Positions 55,438-63,691 of a DNA stretch of 64,000 nucleotides are shown in pieces (the stretch's first letter is position 1; the number at the start of each line of letters is the position of its first letter). A program made the position numbers and the translations under genes. The DNA is from Natronoglomus mannanivorans (GTDB taxonomy: Archaea > Halobacteriota > Halobacteria > Halobacteriales > Natrialbaceae). The stretch is from contig JAOPKB010000003.1 in the NCBI GenBank assembly GCA_025517485.1, positions 310,001-374,000 of the forward strand. The letters are read 5' to 3'. The notes beneath the pieces were generated by a model. It saw only the letters and a list, made by a program, of their open reading frames with translations, ran no database searches and was not told the DNA's origin.

Positions 55438-56388
55438 ATGGAGTTCGGTTACCACACCACGTCGTACGTTTACGAGGGCGCACCGGCACCGGAGCAACCC
55501 GTCGCCGAGAAGCTCGTCGATCACGCACAGTTTCTCGAGGCGGGTGGCTTCTCCTGGTTCACGCTGATGGACCACTTCTGGCAGCTTCCGGGCATCGGTC
55601 ATCCCGACGAGCCGACGCTCGAGTGCTACGCGGGCCTCTCCGCGCTCGCACGGGAGACGGACGAGATGGAGTTATCGGGGCTCGTTACGTGCGTTCACTA
55701 CCGTAATCCGGCACTGCTGGCGAAGGAAATCGCATCCCTCGACGCGCTTTCGGGCGGGCGCGCACTGCTCTCGATCGGCGCCGGCTGGTTCGACGACGAG
55801 TACGAAGCCGCGGGTATCGAGTTCCCCGATCCCGCGACCCGCGTGCGCCAGCTTCGCGACGCGGTCCGGCTCGTCGACGCTGCACTCACACAGGACTCAC
55901 CGGTGGACTACGACGGGGAGTACTACGACCTCGACGGGTTCTACTGTGAACCCTCCGCTGACGTACCGATTATGATCGGCGGGGGTGGCGAACAGCTCAC
56001 GCTGCGTGTCACGGCCGAGTACGTGGATCGCTGGAACATCCCGGGCGTCGGCCCCGACACATACGAGCACAAACTCGAGGTGCTCGCAGACCACTGCGAG
56101 GAACTCGGCCGCGACGACGACGACATCGAGAAGACCGTGACGGTGAACGCACTTCTGCGGGAGGACTCGGCAGCGGCGAGAGCCGCCTATCGAAGTCACC
56201 TCGAGGAAACGCCCGACGGACCGCCCGCGCCGGACGACGTTCCAGCGGCCGTGGGGACGCCCGCCGAGGTCGCCTCGGTCGTCGAGACGTTCGGGGACCT
56301 CGGCGTCGAAACGTTCCAGATCGAGGTGCCGAAAAACGACCGGCGGACGGTCGAACTGTTCGTGGACGAAGTGCTCCCACAGTTTTGA
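55438..56388 (+). CDS. LLM-class (F420-dependent-like) flavin oxidoreductase
   Basis: A 316-residue bacterial-luciferase-like TIM barrel. Start MEFGYHTTSYVYEG; diagnostic pieces are WFTLMDHFWQLPGIG, LSGLVTCVHYRNPALLAKEIASLDALSGGRALLSIGAGW-type blocks (quoted in part), VPIMIGGGGEQLTLRV and GTPAEVASVVETFGDLGVE. In archaea such proteins usually use coenzyme F420. Substrate is unknown. It is followed by the insertion-element relic at 56391. Confidence 0.88.
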   Translation: MEFGYHTTSYVYEGAPAPEQPVAEKLVDHAQFLEAGGFSWFTLMDHFWQLPGIGHPDEPTLECYAGLSALARETDEMELSGLVTCVHYRNPALLAKEIASLDALSGGRALLSIGAGWFDDEYEAAGIEFPDPATRVRQLRDAVRLVDAALTQDSPVDYDGEYYDLDGFYCEPSADVPIMIGGGGEQLTLRVTAEYVDRWNIPGVGPDTYEHKLEVLADHCEELGRDDDDIEKTVTVNALLREDSAAARAAYRSHLEETPDGPPAPDDVPAAVGTPAEVASVVETFGDLGVETFQIEVPKNDRRTVELFVDEVLPQF

Positions 56389-56390
56389 GC

Positions 56391-56790
56391 CGTTGACATC
56401 CTCCCCGCGCTGAAGCGCGAGGATTCCTTCGTGGGACTGCGAGGCGGTCTCGCATCCCCGAAGACACCCTGACCGAAACCACTGGGGATCTCGGCTGTGG
56501 TTTGTGGGCTTATGCGTCGGGCCTCCAGAGGAGGCGTGGTGTACTTGGGTATCCGCTTGCACCCCACGGGCCGTGCCATCGACCCAACTCGGTTAGACCG
56601 AGCAAGCAAGCCACTCGGACGCAGGGTTGCTTTTTGTTGACGGAGACCCCCACCCAACTCCAATTTTCGTCACGAATACGGCTTAACTGATAGTACACTG
56701 TCGAACTATTTAATTTTCGTGATTTGCGTTATCTTTCGACGGCGCGTATCCCCGCCGTGAACGGCGAGGCTTTCCGCCTGTTCTGCCCGT
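56391..56790. mobile_element. IS200/IS605-derived non-autonomous element (PATE/MITE type)
   Basis: A ~390-base element without an intact transposase. At its left a hairpin CCGCGC-TGAA-GCGCGA (56405-56420) lies in the context catcctccccgcgctgaag, typical of one end of haloarchaeal TnpB elements. At its right lies a second hairpin with the same TGAA loop, CCCCGCCG-TGAA-CGGCGAGG (56750-56769). These subterminal hairpins are what TnpA recognises. The interior shows scraps that read on the minus strand, but no TnpA or TnpB of useful length. Orientation appears to be minus strand. Exact ends are uncertain by a few bases. Confidence 0.6.
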
Positions 56791-56813
56791 AACACGGATG
56801 GAAGACGGGCCAG

Positions 56814-57686
56814 TCAGGCCGAGTTTTCGCCATCCTCCGGGTCGCCGATACTCTCGGCCGTATCCTTGTAGACGCGCTCAGCGATGAACTCCCGTAGTGC
56901 CGTCGTGAAGAACTCGGGATTGTCGAGGTTGGAGGCGTGACCGCTCGCGGGAACGACGAGGACGGTGGGGTCAGTGTTCGAAAGCTGGCCGATCAGGCGC
57001 TCGGTGGTTTTCTCGTTGGCCGTCGGGAGGTGCTCGCCGTGTAGGACGAGCGTCGGTGCAGTGACCCTAGAGAGGTCGATATCGGCTTTCGGGAACCGCG
57101 CGGTCGCGTCGGCGATTTTGACGAACTCGGCGTGGGGTATCGTCGGTGCGTCGTCGACGAGTTGCTGGACGGTCTCCCGATCTCCCGAGACCCCGGGGAG
57201 GAGACGGTGAGCGATCCGGAGCTGCCACCGGTTCAGAGTTTTGTAGCCGACGAATCGGTCCAATCGGGCGAGGAATCGGATGTTCGCCATGGCGAGTCGT
57301 CCGGTGACGGGTAACGGGCCCACAGGGAACGTATCGGCGAGCACGAGTCCAGCGACTTTCTCGGGGTGGGCGGCGGCGAACGCCTGCGCGATGGCGCCAC
57401 CCATCGAGAGACCACAGACGACCGCCCGGCTGATATCGAGTGCGTCCAGTAGCGCGTCGAGATCCGCCGCGAAGAGGTCCACAGAGTACGGCATCGTGTC
57501 GGAGCCACCGGTGTGCCCGTGGCCCCGGACATCGTAGGCGACGGTCGTGAACGCGTCACTGAGAGCGTTCATCTGGGGCTCCCACATGGTGGTGCTCATG
57601 ATCATCCCGTGGACGAAGACGATGGGCGGGCCGTCACCGCACCTGACGTAGTACGTCTCGATATCGCCGGTCTGAACGGTTGGCAT
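56814..57686 (-). CDS. alpha/beta hydrolase
   Basis: A 290-residue alpha/beta-hydrolase-fold enzyme. Oxyanion region FVHGMIMS, nucleophile elbow CGLSMGG (Ser 94), acidic residue in the LVLHGEHLP strand region, and catalytic His 250 in PASGHASNLDNP complete the triad. A cap domain lies between. It starts MPTVQTGDIETYYV, the usual opening for this branch. Substrates of such esterases or C-C hydrolases cannot be told from sequence. Confidence 0.9.
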   Translation of the reverse strand: MPTVQTGDIETYYVRCGDGPPIVFVHGMIMSTTMWEPQMNALSDAFTTVAYDVRGHGHTGGSDTMPYSVDLFAADLDALLDALDISRAVVCGLSMGGAIAQAFAAAHPEKVAGLVLADTFPVGPLPVTGRLAMANIRFLARLDRFVGYKTLNRWQLRIAHRLLPGVSGDRETVQQLVDDAPTIPHAEFVKIADATARFPKADIDLSRVTAPTLVLHGEHLPTANEKTTERLIGQLSNTDPTVLVVPASGHASNLDNPEFFTTALREFIAERVYKDTAESIGDPEDGENSA

Positions 57687-57815
57687 CTACTATCGGTACG
57701 GCTTCTCTCGGGATGAGTTCGCCGCCGCGAGACGCGATGGAACCGAGACCGCTTCGCTCGAGGCCGCCCCGGTTTTCTCCACGACAACTCCCTCAGTCAC
57801 GACGGGGAAACGAAT

Positions 57816-59297
57816 TCACGCCGTGGCTCGAGGGAGCGTAAAGTAAAACGTCGTTCCCGCTCCGAGTTCGGAATCGACCCAGATGTCGCCGCCGTGATGG
57901 CGGACGATCTTTCGACACAGTGCGAGGCCGATTCCGGTTCCTCGATACTCGTCGTTGGAGTGGAGTCGGTTGAAGACCTCGAAGATCTGATCGACGTACT
58001 CCGACTCGATGCCGATCCCGTTGTCTGCGACCGAGAACACCGCACGGTCGCCCTGTCGCTCGGCAGAGACCTCCACACGTGGCGGGCCCTCGCCGCTGTA
58101 CTTGATCGCGTTCGAGACGAGATTCGAGAACAGCTGTTCGAGTTGATTGGCGTCGCCGACGACCGCGGGCAACTCCTCGACGACGATCGCGGCGTCGCTC
58201 TCCTCGATCCGGAGTTGGAGGTCGGTCACGACGTCCTCGAGGACGGCGTCGCAGTCGACCGGTTCGAAGTCCGCATCCTGCATATCGATTCGCGAGTACT
58301 CGAGCAGGCCGTCGACCATCTCGCGCATTCGGTCGGCGCCGTCGACGGCGAAGTCGATGTACTCCTCCGCTTCGTCGTCGAGGTCCTCACCGTATCGGTT
58401 CTCGAGCAACTGGAGGTAACTCGAGATCATCCGCAGGGGCTCTTGGAGGTCGTGACTGGCGATGTACGCGAACCGTTTGAGCCGCTCGTTCGACTCCGCC
58501 AGTTCCTCGATCGTCTCGTTGAGTTCGACCTTCGCTTCGGTTCGATCGACGAGCGTCCCGAGCATTCGATTCACGTCACGGGTCGGTTCGTCGGGTTCGA
58601 AGTACTCCCGCGGTGGAGTGTAGTAGAAGTTGTGACAGAGCGTCCCGTCGTAGATGAGGTGTGGGTGCGTGCGGACGATGTCGGTGAGGACCGCCGACGG
58701 AAACGCCTCGCGGTCGTACTGACAGAGTGCGATACAGTCTTCGCCTCTGAAGAGGTCGTTCACCCGGCTCTCGTAGGCCATGAAGTCCTCGATCGTCGTC
58801 TGGTCGTCGAGGATCCACCGCGTGTCCGCGGTGATGCGAAGCGCCGGGTACTCCGCCGTCGCCGCCGCGAGCGCCTCGCCGTAGAACTCGAGCATCTCGT
58901 CCGGATCGAACGCGCCGGTGCGCAGGTAGGTCTCGTCGATGCCGTGGAAGGTCAGCGCACCGGAGTCGACCGCGGTGTCGACGTCGATTCCCGCCTCGCT
59001 CAGTGCAGCGATGACCTCGTCCTCCTCGTGCTCTTCGAGGACGTACATGACCCGTTCGCCCCGCTCTAACCCCTGTCGGACGAACGGGACGACGGCCGAG
59101 AACTGTTCCTCGCGAGACTCGTAGAACAGCGCGATGTGCTCGTTGGCCTCGACGTCGTCGAGCGGTTCGACGGGACCGCGAAACTCCGAACTCGAGCGCA
59201 ACGCCTCGAGTCCGCTCTCGACACTCAGGGGCTCGGCGTCCTCGACACGTTCCTCGAGTGAGTCGTGTTGAGGGCTGGGACCTGCGTCCTGACTCAT
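57816..59297 (-). CDS. MEDS-domain histidine kinase
   Basis: A 493-residue soluble kinase. The N-terminal MEDS (methanogen/methylotroph DcmR sensory) domain spans about 50-225, with NEHIALFYESREEQF, RITADTRWIL and LCQYDREAFP. HisKA follows with FAYIASHDLQEPLRMI (His 282), then HATPase with NLVSNAIKYSG, DNGIGIE and GTGIGLALCRKIV. The kinase half is closely similar to that of the eight-PAS kinase at 51053 (shared SHDLQEPLRM and DGADRMR). ATG 59297 (MSQDAGPSPQ) is chosen over one three codons earlier. DcmR-type domains may bind small organic ligands. Confidence 0.9.
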   Translation of the reverse strand: MSQDAGPSPQHDSLEERVEDAEPLSVESGLEALRSSSEFRGPVEPLDDVEANEHIALFYESREEQFSAVVPFVRQGLERGERVMYVLEEHEEDEVIAALSEAGIDVDTAVDSGALTFHGIDETYLRTGAFDPDEMLEFYGEALAAATAEYPALRITADTRWILDDQTTIEDFMAYESRVNDLFRGEDCIALCQYDREAFPSAVLTDIVRTHPHLIYDGTLCHNFYYTPPREYFEPDEPTRDVNRMLGTLVDRTEAKVELNETIEELAESNERLKRFAYIASHDLQEPLRMISSYLQLLENRYGEDLDDEAEEYIDFAVDGADRMREMVDGLLEYSRIDMQDADFEPVDCDAVLEDVVTDLQLRIEESDAAIVVEELPAVVGDANQLEQLFSNLVSNAIKYSGEGPPRVEVSAERQGDRAVFSVADNGIGIESEYVDQIFEVFNRLHSNDEYRGTGIGLALCRKIVRHHGGDIWVDSELGAGTTFYFTLPRATA

Positions 59298-59560
59298 TGA
59301 CAGCAACTCGGTCTCAGCCGATAAGAATCTTCGCCTCGAACGGTCCCTTCTGCCCCGTATTTCCTGTGTCTCTATCGTTCTATCCTGTATTACTTCAGAT
59401 TCGATATGTTTCGGTGCAGTCTGTGTTGAGTCCTTCCTTTTGACTGGCCGCTTCGATCGTCGTCTCGAACGCGATTCGGTACGTTCTGAATGGAATATCC
59501 AACATCTTTAGGCGGAGTCGGTTTCCGTTCCGGACGTCTTCGGACTGAGTAGAGCTTCTC

Positions 59561-59914
59561 ATGAAACAGACGGAGGCGTTCCGAGTGCTCGCCAGCGCCG
59601 ACCGTCAGCTCGTCCTCCACACGCTGGTCGAACGGGGTCGAGAGGTGACCGTAGAAGAACTCTCCCGGCAGGTGGCCGCCCGACGACACCGACTAGCTCC
59701 CGAACAGATCGACGACCAGCAGGTCGAACGTGCTCGAGTTCGACTGGTTCACACGCACTTTCCACACTTGGTCGAGCGGAACGTCGTCGAGATCGACTGG
59801 AGTGAACGAGTGGTAACCCTGTCCGACGACGAGTGTCTGGGAGAACTGTTCGACGCCGCAGAGGAGTTAGATGGCTGGCCTCCAACCGACCTGCTAGAGC
59901 AGCCGTCCTCGTGA
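59561..59914 (+). CDS. DUF7344-family protein (winged-helix-like)
   Basis: A 117-residue protein similar in layout to the one at 60213: FRVLASADRQLVLHTLVERG, then VEELSRQVA, RARVRLVHTHFPHLVERNVVEID. This reads as a winged helix with the LxHxHxPxL signature seen in haloarchaeal DUF7344 proteins. It lies alone on the + strand with an AT-rich patch (catcttta) about 45 bases upstream. A regulatory role is likely but unproven. Confidence 0.8.
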   Translation: MKQTEAFRVLASADRQLVLHTLVERGREVTVEELSRQVAARRHRLAPEQIDDQQVERARVRLVHTHFPHLVERNVVEIDWSERVVTLSDDECLGELFDAAEELDGWPPTDLLEQPSS

Positions 59915-59989
59915 GCCGTCCTCGATCGGACGGTACGCTTCGAGTGACGTCCGCCCAGGGCTGAAGTCGTGGGCTTGCGCTACGTCGTA

Positions 59990-60211
59990 TCACGTCGAGC
60001 CGTCGTCTCGATCATGCGCAATCTCAGCTGACGCCGACACATCGTCGTCGGTCGCCCTCGAGATGTCCTGAAACGCCCTCGCGCCGCACCGACAGCCGTC
60101 TTTTCGGCCGATGATGTCGATCGTAGTGTCGGGGTGAATCCACGCCGAATACACGGCGCCACACTCGCGGCACCTCGCAGCCGCCTTCAGCCGCTCGTCT
60201 TGTTTCGACAT
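59990..60211 (-). CDS. small zinc-ribbon protein
   Basis: A 73-residue protein with a four-cysteine ribbon (CRECGAVYSAWIH, then GCRCGARAF) and an acidic tail. Its ATG begins one base after the TAA of the DUF7344 gene at 60213, so the two are co-transcribed. It may be a partner of that regulator. The family is not recognised. Confidence 0.75.
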   Translation of the reverse strand: MSKQDERLKAAARCRECGAVYSAWIHPDTTIDIIGRKDGCRCGARAFQDISRATDDDVSASAEIAHDRDDGST

Positions 60212-60212
60212 C

Positions 60213-60551
60213 TTACTCCACCGTGAGCAGTTCCTGATACTGCTCGACCTGCTGGGCACGCTCCGACAGCGCGATTATCCCCTCTTTTCGATCGTATCGA
60301 ACGAAGCCTTCGTCCGCCAGTTTCGGGATGTGCGTGTGATAGAGTGAGACGTGGACGCACTCGAGCACTTCAGGCGAGATGTCGGTAACCGGGGCCTCGT
60401 TCTCTCTGATCGCGACTTCTTCGGCCAGTTCGGCGAGCGTCATCGCGGTCTCGTGCATCCGTAACCCGCGGAGCGCGTATCGACGGCGATGGTGGGCGAA
60501 CACCCCGAACACCGTATTGATGTTTTGCTGCATCCGTTGGAGGTCCATCAT
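60213..60551 (-). CDS. DUF7344-family protein (winged-helix-like)
   Basis: A 112-residue protein with FAHHRRRYALRGLRMHE, LAELAEEVAIRE and VHVSLYHTHIPKLADEGFVRYD, the winged-helix layout of DUF7344. A TATA element (cttatata, 60606-60613) would start transcription near 60580-60585, downstream of the GTG at 60602, so the first available start is ATG 60551. It heads an operon with the zinc-ribbon gene. Confidence 0.82.
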   Translation of the reverse strand: MMDLQRMQQNINTVFGVFAHHRRRYALRGLRMHETAMTLAELAEEVAIRENEAPVTDISPEVLECVHVSLYHTHIPKLADEGFVRYDRKEGIIALSERAQQVEQYQELLTVE

Positions 60552-60605
60552 GCCAGTTCCTAGTCGTCCATCCCGGAAGGACTGGAGGGTTGTATCGACC
60601 ACTCA

Positions 60606-60613
60606 CTTATATA
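60606..60613 (-). promoter_or_regulatory. TATA box of the DUF7344/zinc-ribbon operon
   Basis: On the minus strand TATATAAG. It decides the start codon of the gene at 60213-60551. Confidence 0.6.
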
Positions 60614-60639
60614 CTACTCGCGAATCCTCGCCGCTCGAA

Positions 60640-61302
60640 CTACTCGTCGTCAGGATGGCTGACAGTCAAGGTACTCGTGATGAGATTTCTGTGTCCGGCG
60701 TGAAACCGTTTCGACAGCGCCTGCTGGGAGACCCCCAACTCCTCGGCTAACTCACTCATCGTCACCGCCTGTGGCACGTCGTAGTAGCCCGCCTCGAGTG
60801 CGGACACTAGCGTCTCCCGTTGTTTCGTCGTCAGATCGTACTGCGCACTCGCCATCGGCTGTTCCTGATCCTGAAGGCTGTTGAGTTCGAACGAAATGTC
60901 GTTTTCGCGACAGTACTCTCGAAACTCGGCGAGCTTGTCCCGATTGTCGAATCGCATCCGCAGTTCCCAAAACTCGCCTCGGCCGATCGCCTGCAGGATC
61001 GTCGCCCCGATCTCGACGTACGCGTAGACGATCGTCTCGATGTTCTCGGTCCACTCGGCTCGGTACAATCTGGCCCCCTCGATCTCGTCGATCGCCGCGA
61101 TATTCTGGACGGACTCGTCGTCGCGAAACGCGGTTTCGAAGTCCGCCTGATCGCCGCCGCTCACCCAGAAGTACGGCATGACCTTGTCCTCGAGGGTCGC
61201 GACGACGCGCTCGATCTCGACGATCATCTCCGGCGCGGCCGTCAACGCGTGGTACAGCGCGAAATCGTCGGCCTCGACGGTGAACTCCGCGATGATACTC
61301 AT
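60640..61302 (-). CDS. Bat-like (bacterio-opsin activator family) HTH regulator
   Basis: A 220-residue regulator. The N-terminal ~150 residues match the sensing half of Bat-family regulators (FTVEADDFALYHAL, then VMPYFWVSGGD), and the C-terminal part is the HTH_10 domain (LTTKQRETLVSALEAGYYDVP, then LAEELGVSQQALSKRFHAGH). A TATA-like ttatatag lies at 61369-61376, right at the edge of the MITE, so the insertion may have altered its expression. Targets unknown. Confidence 0.9.
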   Translation of the reverse strand: MSIIAEFTVEADDFALYHALTAAPEMIVEIERVVATLEDKVMPYFWVSGGDQADFETAFRDDESVQNIAAIDEIEGARLYRAEWTENIETIVYAYVEIGATILQAIGRGEFWELRMRFDNRDKLAEFREYCRENDISFELNSLQDQEQPMASAQYDLTTKQRETLVSALEAGYYDVPQAVTMSELAEELGVSQQALSKRFHAGHRNLITSTLTVSHPDDE

Positions 61303-61374
61303 AGGAGGGGTTCGACGTTCGGGGTGATAAGGTCGTGGCTCGACGTAGTCGCTGTCTGTCTTCTGGGGTTATAT

Positions 61375-61493
61375 AGTAACAACTGAAACGATTTACACAC
61401 TGATCACACAGTCCGCGGTTCTCGCTCGTTTCACTCGCTCCGAACCGCGCTGCAGTCGTGCGATCAGGTGTGCATTGACGTTCAGTGGTTACT
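61375..61493. mobile_element. 119-bp palindromic MITE
   Basis: The ends AGTAACAACTGAAACG and CGTTCAGTGGTTACT are imperfect inverted repeats, and the similarity continues inward for about 30 bases (CACACTGATCAC facing CGATCAGGTGTG). No coding capacity. It carries no transposase, so it must have been moved in trans by an element elsewhere. Clear target-site duplication is not visible. Confidence 0.75.
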
Positions 61494-61781
61494 AGAGAGT
61501 ATGCCACCCCCGGACCCCCTCTGTCCGCATAATTTCCTCGTGTAGGGTGCTATGAAGCGGAACAGTACCGAAATGACTGTCGACGGGAACTCCCCTCACC
61601 AGTGAGATTTTATCCGGACGCAGGGGGGTCCCGGGGTAGTATACAATCATCTGGGCTCCCACCCTCGAGAACAGCCCTCCCCCTCCTCAAGTACAGCGGA
61701 AGATATCCGTCGGTTGCTTCGTTCTTTCGTCTGACCGCCTGTACCCCGGTCTCTGAATACGCCTGGCGTGGACGAGGTCGT
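61494..61781. other. gene-free interval after the MITE
   Basis: About 290 bases with no supported gene. A gaatac element near 61756 could be the promoter of the small gene at 61782. Confidence 0.4.
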
Positions 61782-61943
61782 ATGGAAGACGACTCTGCTC
61801 CCAGGATCGACCATCCGGAGCGACTGTGTAACGCGGTGATCGGGATCGTGGACGACCTCGAGGAGAACGACATAATCGACGACGAACGAGCGTCGGAACT
61901 GCGCTCGGAGGTGTACCGCGCGGTCGATCTCTCCGAGGAGTAG
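61782..61943 (+). CDS. 53-residue acidic helical protein
   Basis: A very short acidic protein, MEDDSAPRIDHPERLCNAVIG then DDLEENDIIDDERASELRSEV, with clear amphipathic helix pattern. ATG 61782 has a TATA-like element at normal distance. Small helical proteins of this size are common in haloarchaea; no function is known. The longer frame upstream (from 61602) lacks protein character. Confidence 0.6.
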   Translation: MEDDSAPRIDHPERLCNAVIGIVDDLEENDIIDDERASELRSEVYRAVDLSEE

Positions 61944-62073
61944 CCGCTCGAAGAAAGGGTGGGAGAGACGACCGGAGTTCGAGAGCGGCTACCCGAATGT
62001 CGGAGACACCAGAAACGCGAATCCGACAGCGATCACTCGAGGGGTCGAAAGACGACGCTGCCGTGGAGGAGCC

Positions 62074-62448
62074 TCACCCGCGACGGATCAGACCCTGGAT
62101 CCGGCTTCGGACCTCGTCGGCGGAGTCGTAGGTCTCGTCGTCGACCGGGGCGAGTACGTCGTCGACCGACTTCCACCCCTCCTGTGATTCGACCTCGCGG
62201 TCACCGTGGGCTTCGATCAGGTCCTCGGTGGTCGTCGGATACTCCTGTTCCTCGAGTGCCTCGTCGAGCTCTCCGAGTCGTTCGCCGGGATCGTCGTGGA
62301 CCGGTTCGAGTTCGTCGGGGTCGGGGTCGGGGTCGGGCTCTGGCTCCGCTTCGTCGCCTCGCTCACGCGCCTCCTCGAGTTCTCGTTTTCGCTGTCGTCG
62401 CTCCTCGTCGTCGGCTTGCTTGTTTCGGCCCTTTTTGTCGTCTGCCAT
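62074..62448 (-). CDS. DUF5789-family protein
   Basis: A 124-residue highly acidic protein. The N-terminal half is a charged helix (MADDKKGRNKQADDEERRQ) and a PEPDPDPDPDELEP repeat. The C-terminal half (EYPTTTEDLIEAHGDREVE, then YDSADEVRSRIQGLI) is the DUF5789 core widespread in haloarchaea. Start 62448 is chosen over an ATG three codons earlier. Function unknown. Confidence 0.8.
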   Translation of the reverse strand: MADDKKGRNKQADDEERRQRKRELEEARERGDEAEPEPDPDPDPDELEPVHDDPGERLGELDEALEEQEYPTTTEDLIEAHGDREVESQEGWKSVDDVLAPVDDETYDSADEVRSRIQGLIRRG

Positions 62449-62567
62449 CCAGTACACTACGACCGTGAGCGGGAAAACGGTGTTGTCGCTCGCGGATGAA
62501 TTTTATCGTTCGTGAACGGATTCGTGTCCTCGGGGACGGCTTCGTGAACATCCGCATCGTCGCTTGC

Positions 62568-63557
62568 CTACAGCACTGCCAGTGCGACCGCCAGCGATAG
62601 AACGCTCGCGATCACCATCGCCGTGAACACGACGAGCGCGGGACCGATGCCGATTCTCCTGAGGTCCCCGATTCGAATCTCCGTTCCGAGTCCGACGAAC
62701 GCGAGCAGGAACAGCCAGTCGACCGCGTTCGCGATCGAGGCCTGTTGATCCGGCGAGAAGACGCCAGCACTCGCGAGCACGACGACCGCGAGAAATCCCA
62801 GAACGAACTTCGGGAAGTTCGCCAACAGCAGTCGCCACGAAGTCGAGCCACCGGACCCGCGGCGCGCGTAGTAGCTCGCGTACCCGAGCGCCACGACCCC
62901 GATCAGGGCGTTGCGGGCGAGTTTCGTCATCGTCGCCCACTGACCGGCGACCTCCGAGTGGGCGAACCCGACCGCCACCACCGGTCCGGTCGAGAGCATG
63001 CTCACGCCGGCCCAGACACCGAAGACGACTCCCGAGAGCTCGAGGTGGGCGCCGACGATCGGGTAGACGACGATCGTGATCGCGTCCACCAGCAAGACGA
63101 CGCCCGCAGCGTAAGCGATCTGCGTTTCTCGGGCGCGGATCCCGCCACCGACAGCGACGACTGCAGAGACCCCGCAGATCCCGGCGCCGGCGGCGAGCAA
63201 CGACCCCAATCGTTCGGGTAGTCCGGCGACGTTTCGGGCGATTCCCTCGACGGTGAGGACCGTCACCGTCACGGTGGCACCCATCAACAGGAGAACAGTA
63301 CTGCCGGTTTCGACGATCGAATCGATCGTCAGCGATGCGCCGAGTAGAACGATCCCCGCGGCGAGCCACACGTTGTGCGTCGCCGTCCCAGGACGGAGTC
63401 GCTCGGGAACGCCGACGCTGTTCGTCAGGAGGACGCCGAGCCCGATCGCGAGCAGCAACTCGTTGATTCCGACGAGCGACGACAGACCGCGGGCCAACAC
63501 GGCTCCGAGACAGAGGACGACGAACCCGGGCAGCGCTCTGGCGACAGCGGCTCTCAT
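62568..63557 (-). CDS. YeiH-family putative anion/sulfate exporter
   Basis: A 329-residue membrane protein with about ten helices, in two similar halves: LLLAIGLGVLLTNSVGVPE, GAGICGVSAVVAVGGGI (the hallmark GxCGxSA loop), and GLGTEIRIGDLRRIG. The family is annotated as sulfate exporter or UPF0324. Its ATG overlaps the stop of the 45-residue gene upstream by four bases. The substrate in archaea is not established. Confidence 0.88.
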   Translation of the reverse strand: MRAAVARALPGFVVLCLGAVLARGLSSLVGINELLLAIGLGVLLTNSVGVPERLRPGTATHNVWLAAGIVLLGASLTIDSIVETGSTVLLLMGATVTVTVLTVEGIARNVAGLPERLGSLLAAGAGICGVSAVVAVGGGIRARETQIAYAAGVVLLVDAITIVVYPIVGAHLELSGVVFGVWAGVSMLSTGPVVAVGFAHSEVAGQWATMTKLARNALIGVVALGYASYYARRGSGGSTSWRLLLANFPKFVLGFLAVVVLASAGVFSPDQQASIANAVDWLFLLAFVGLGTEIRIGDLRRIGIGPALVVFTAMVIASVLSLAVALAVL

Positions 63558-63691
63558 GGACTGTCGACACCGGAGAGCGTGACGGGGAGGACGGGTGCCG
63601 TCCCATCGAGAACACCGTTCCAATCGACCTCGAGGGGACCCCAGCGGTCGATCGCACCCGTAATCACGCCGTCGAGCCGATCGTCCGTCAT
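63554..63691 (-). CDS. 45-residue protein translationally coupled to the YeiH gene
   Basis: A short protein, MTDDRLDGVITGAIDRWGPL then EVDWNGVLDGTAPVLPV. Its TGA overlaps the YeiH ATG (ATGA), and a TATA-like element (gtatatgt, 63717-63724) lies 26-33 bases before its ATG, so it is probably the first gene of the operon. It has no hydrophobic segment. No family is recognised; a regulatory subunit or leader-peptide role is possible. Confidence 0.55.
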   Translation of the reverse strand: MTDDRLDGVITGAIDRWGPLEVDWNGVLDGTAPVLPVTLSGVDSP

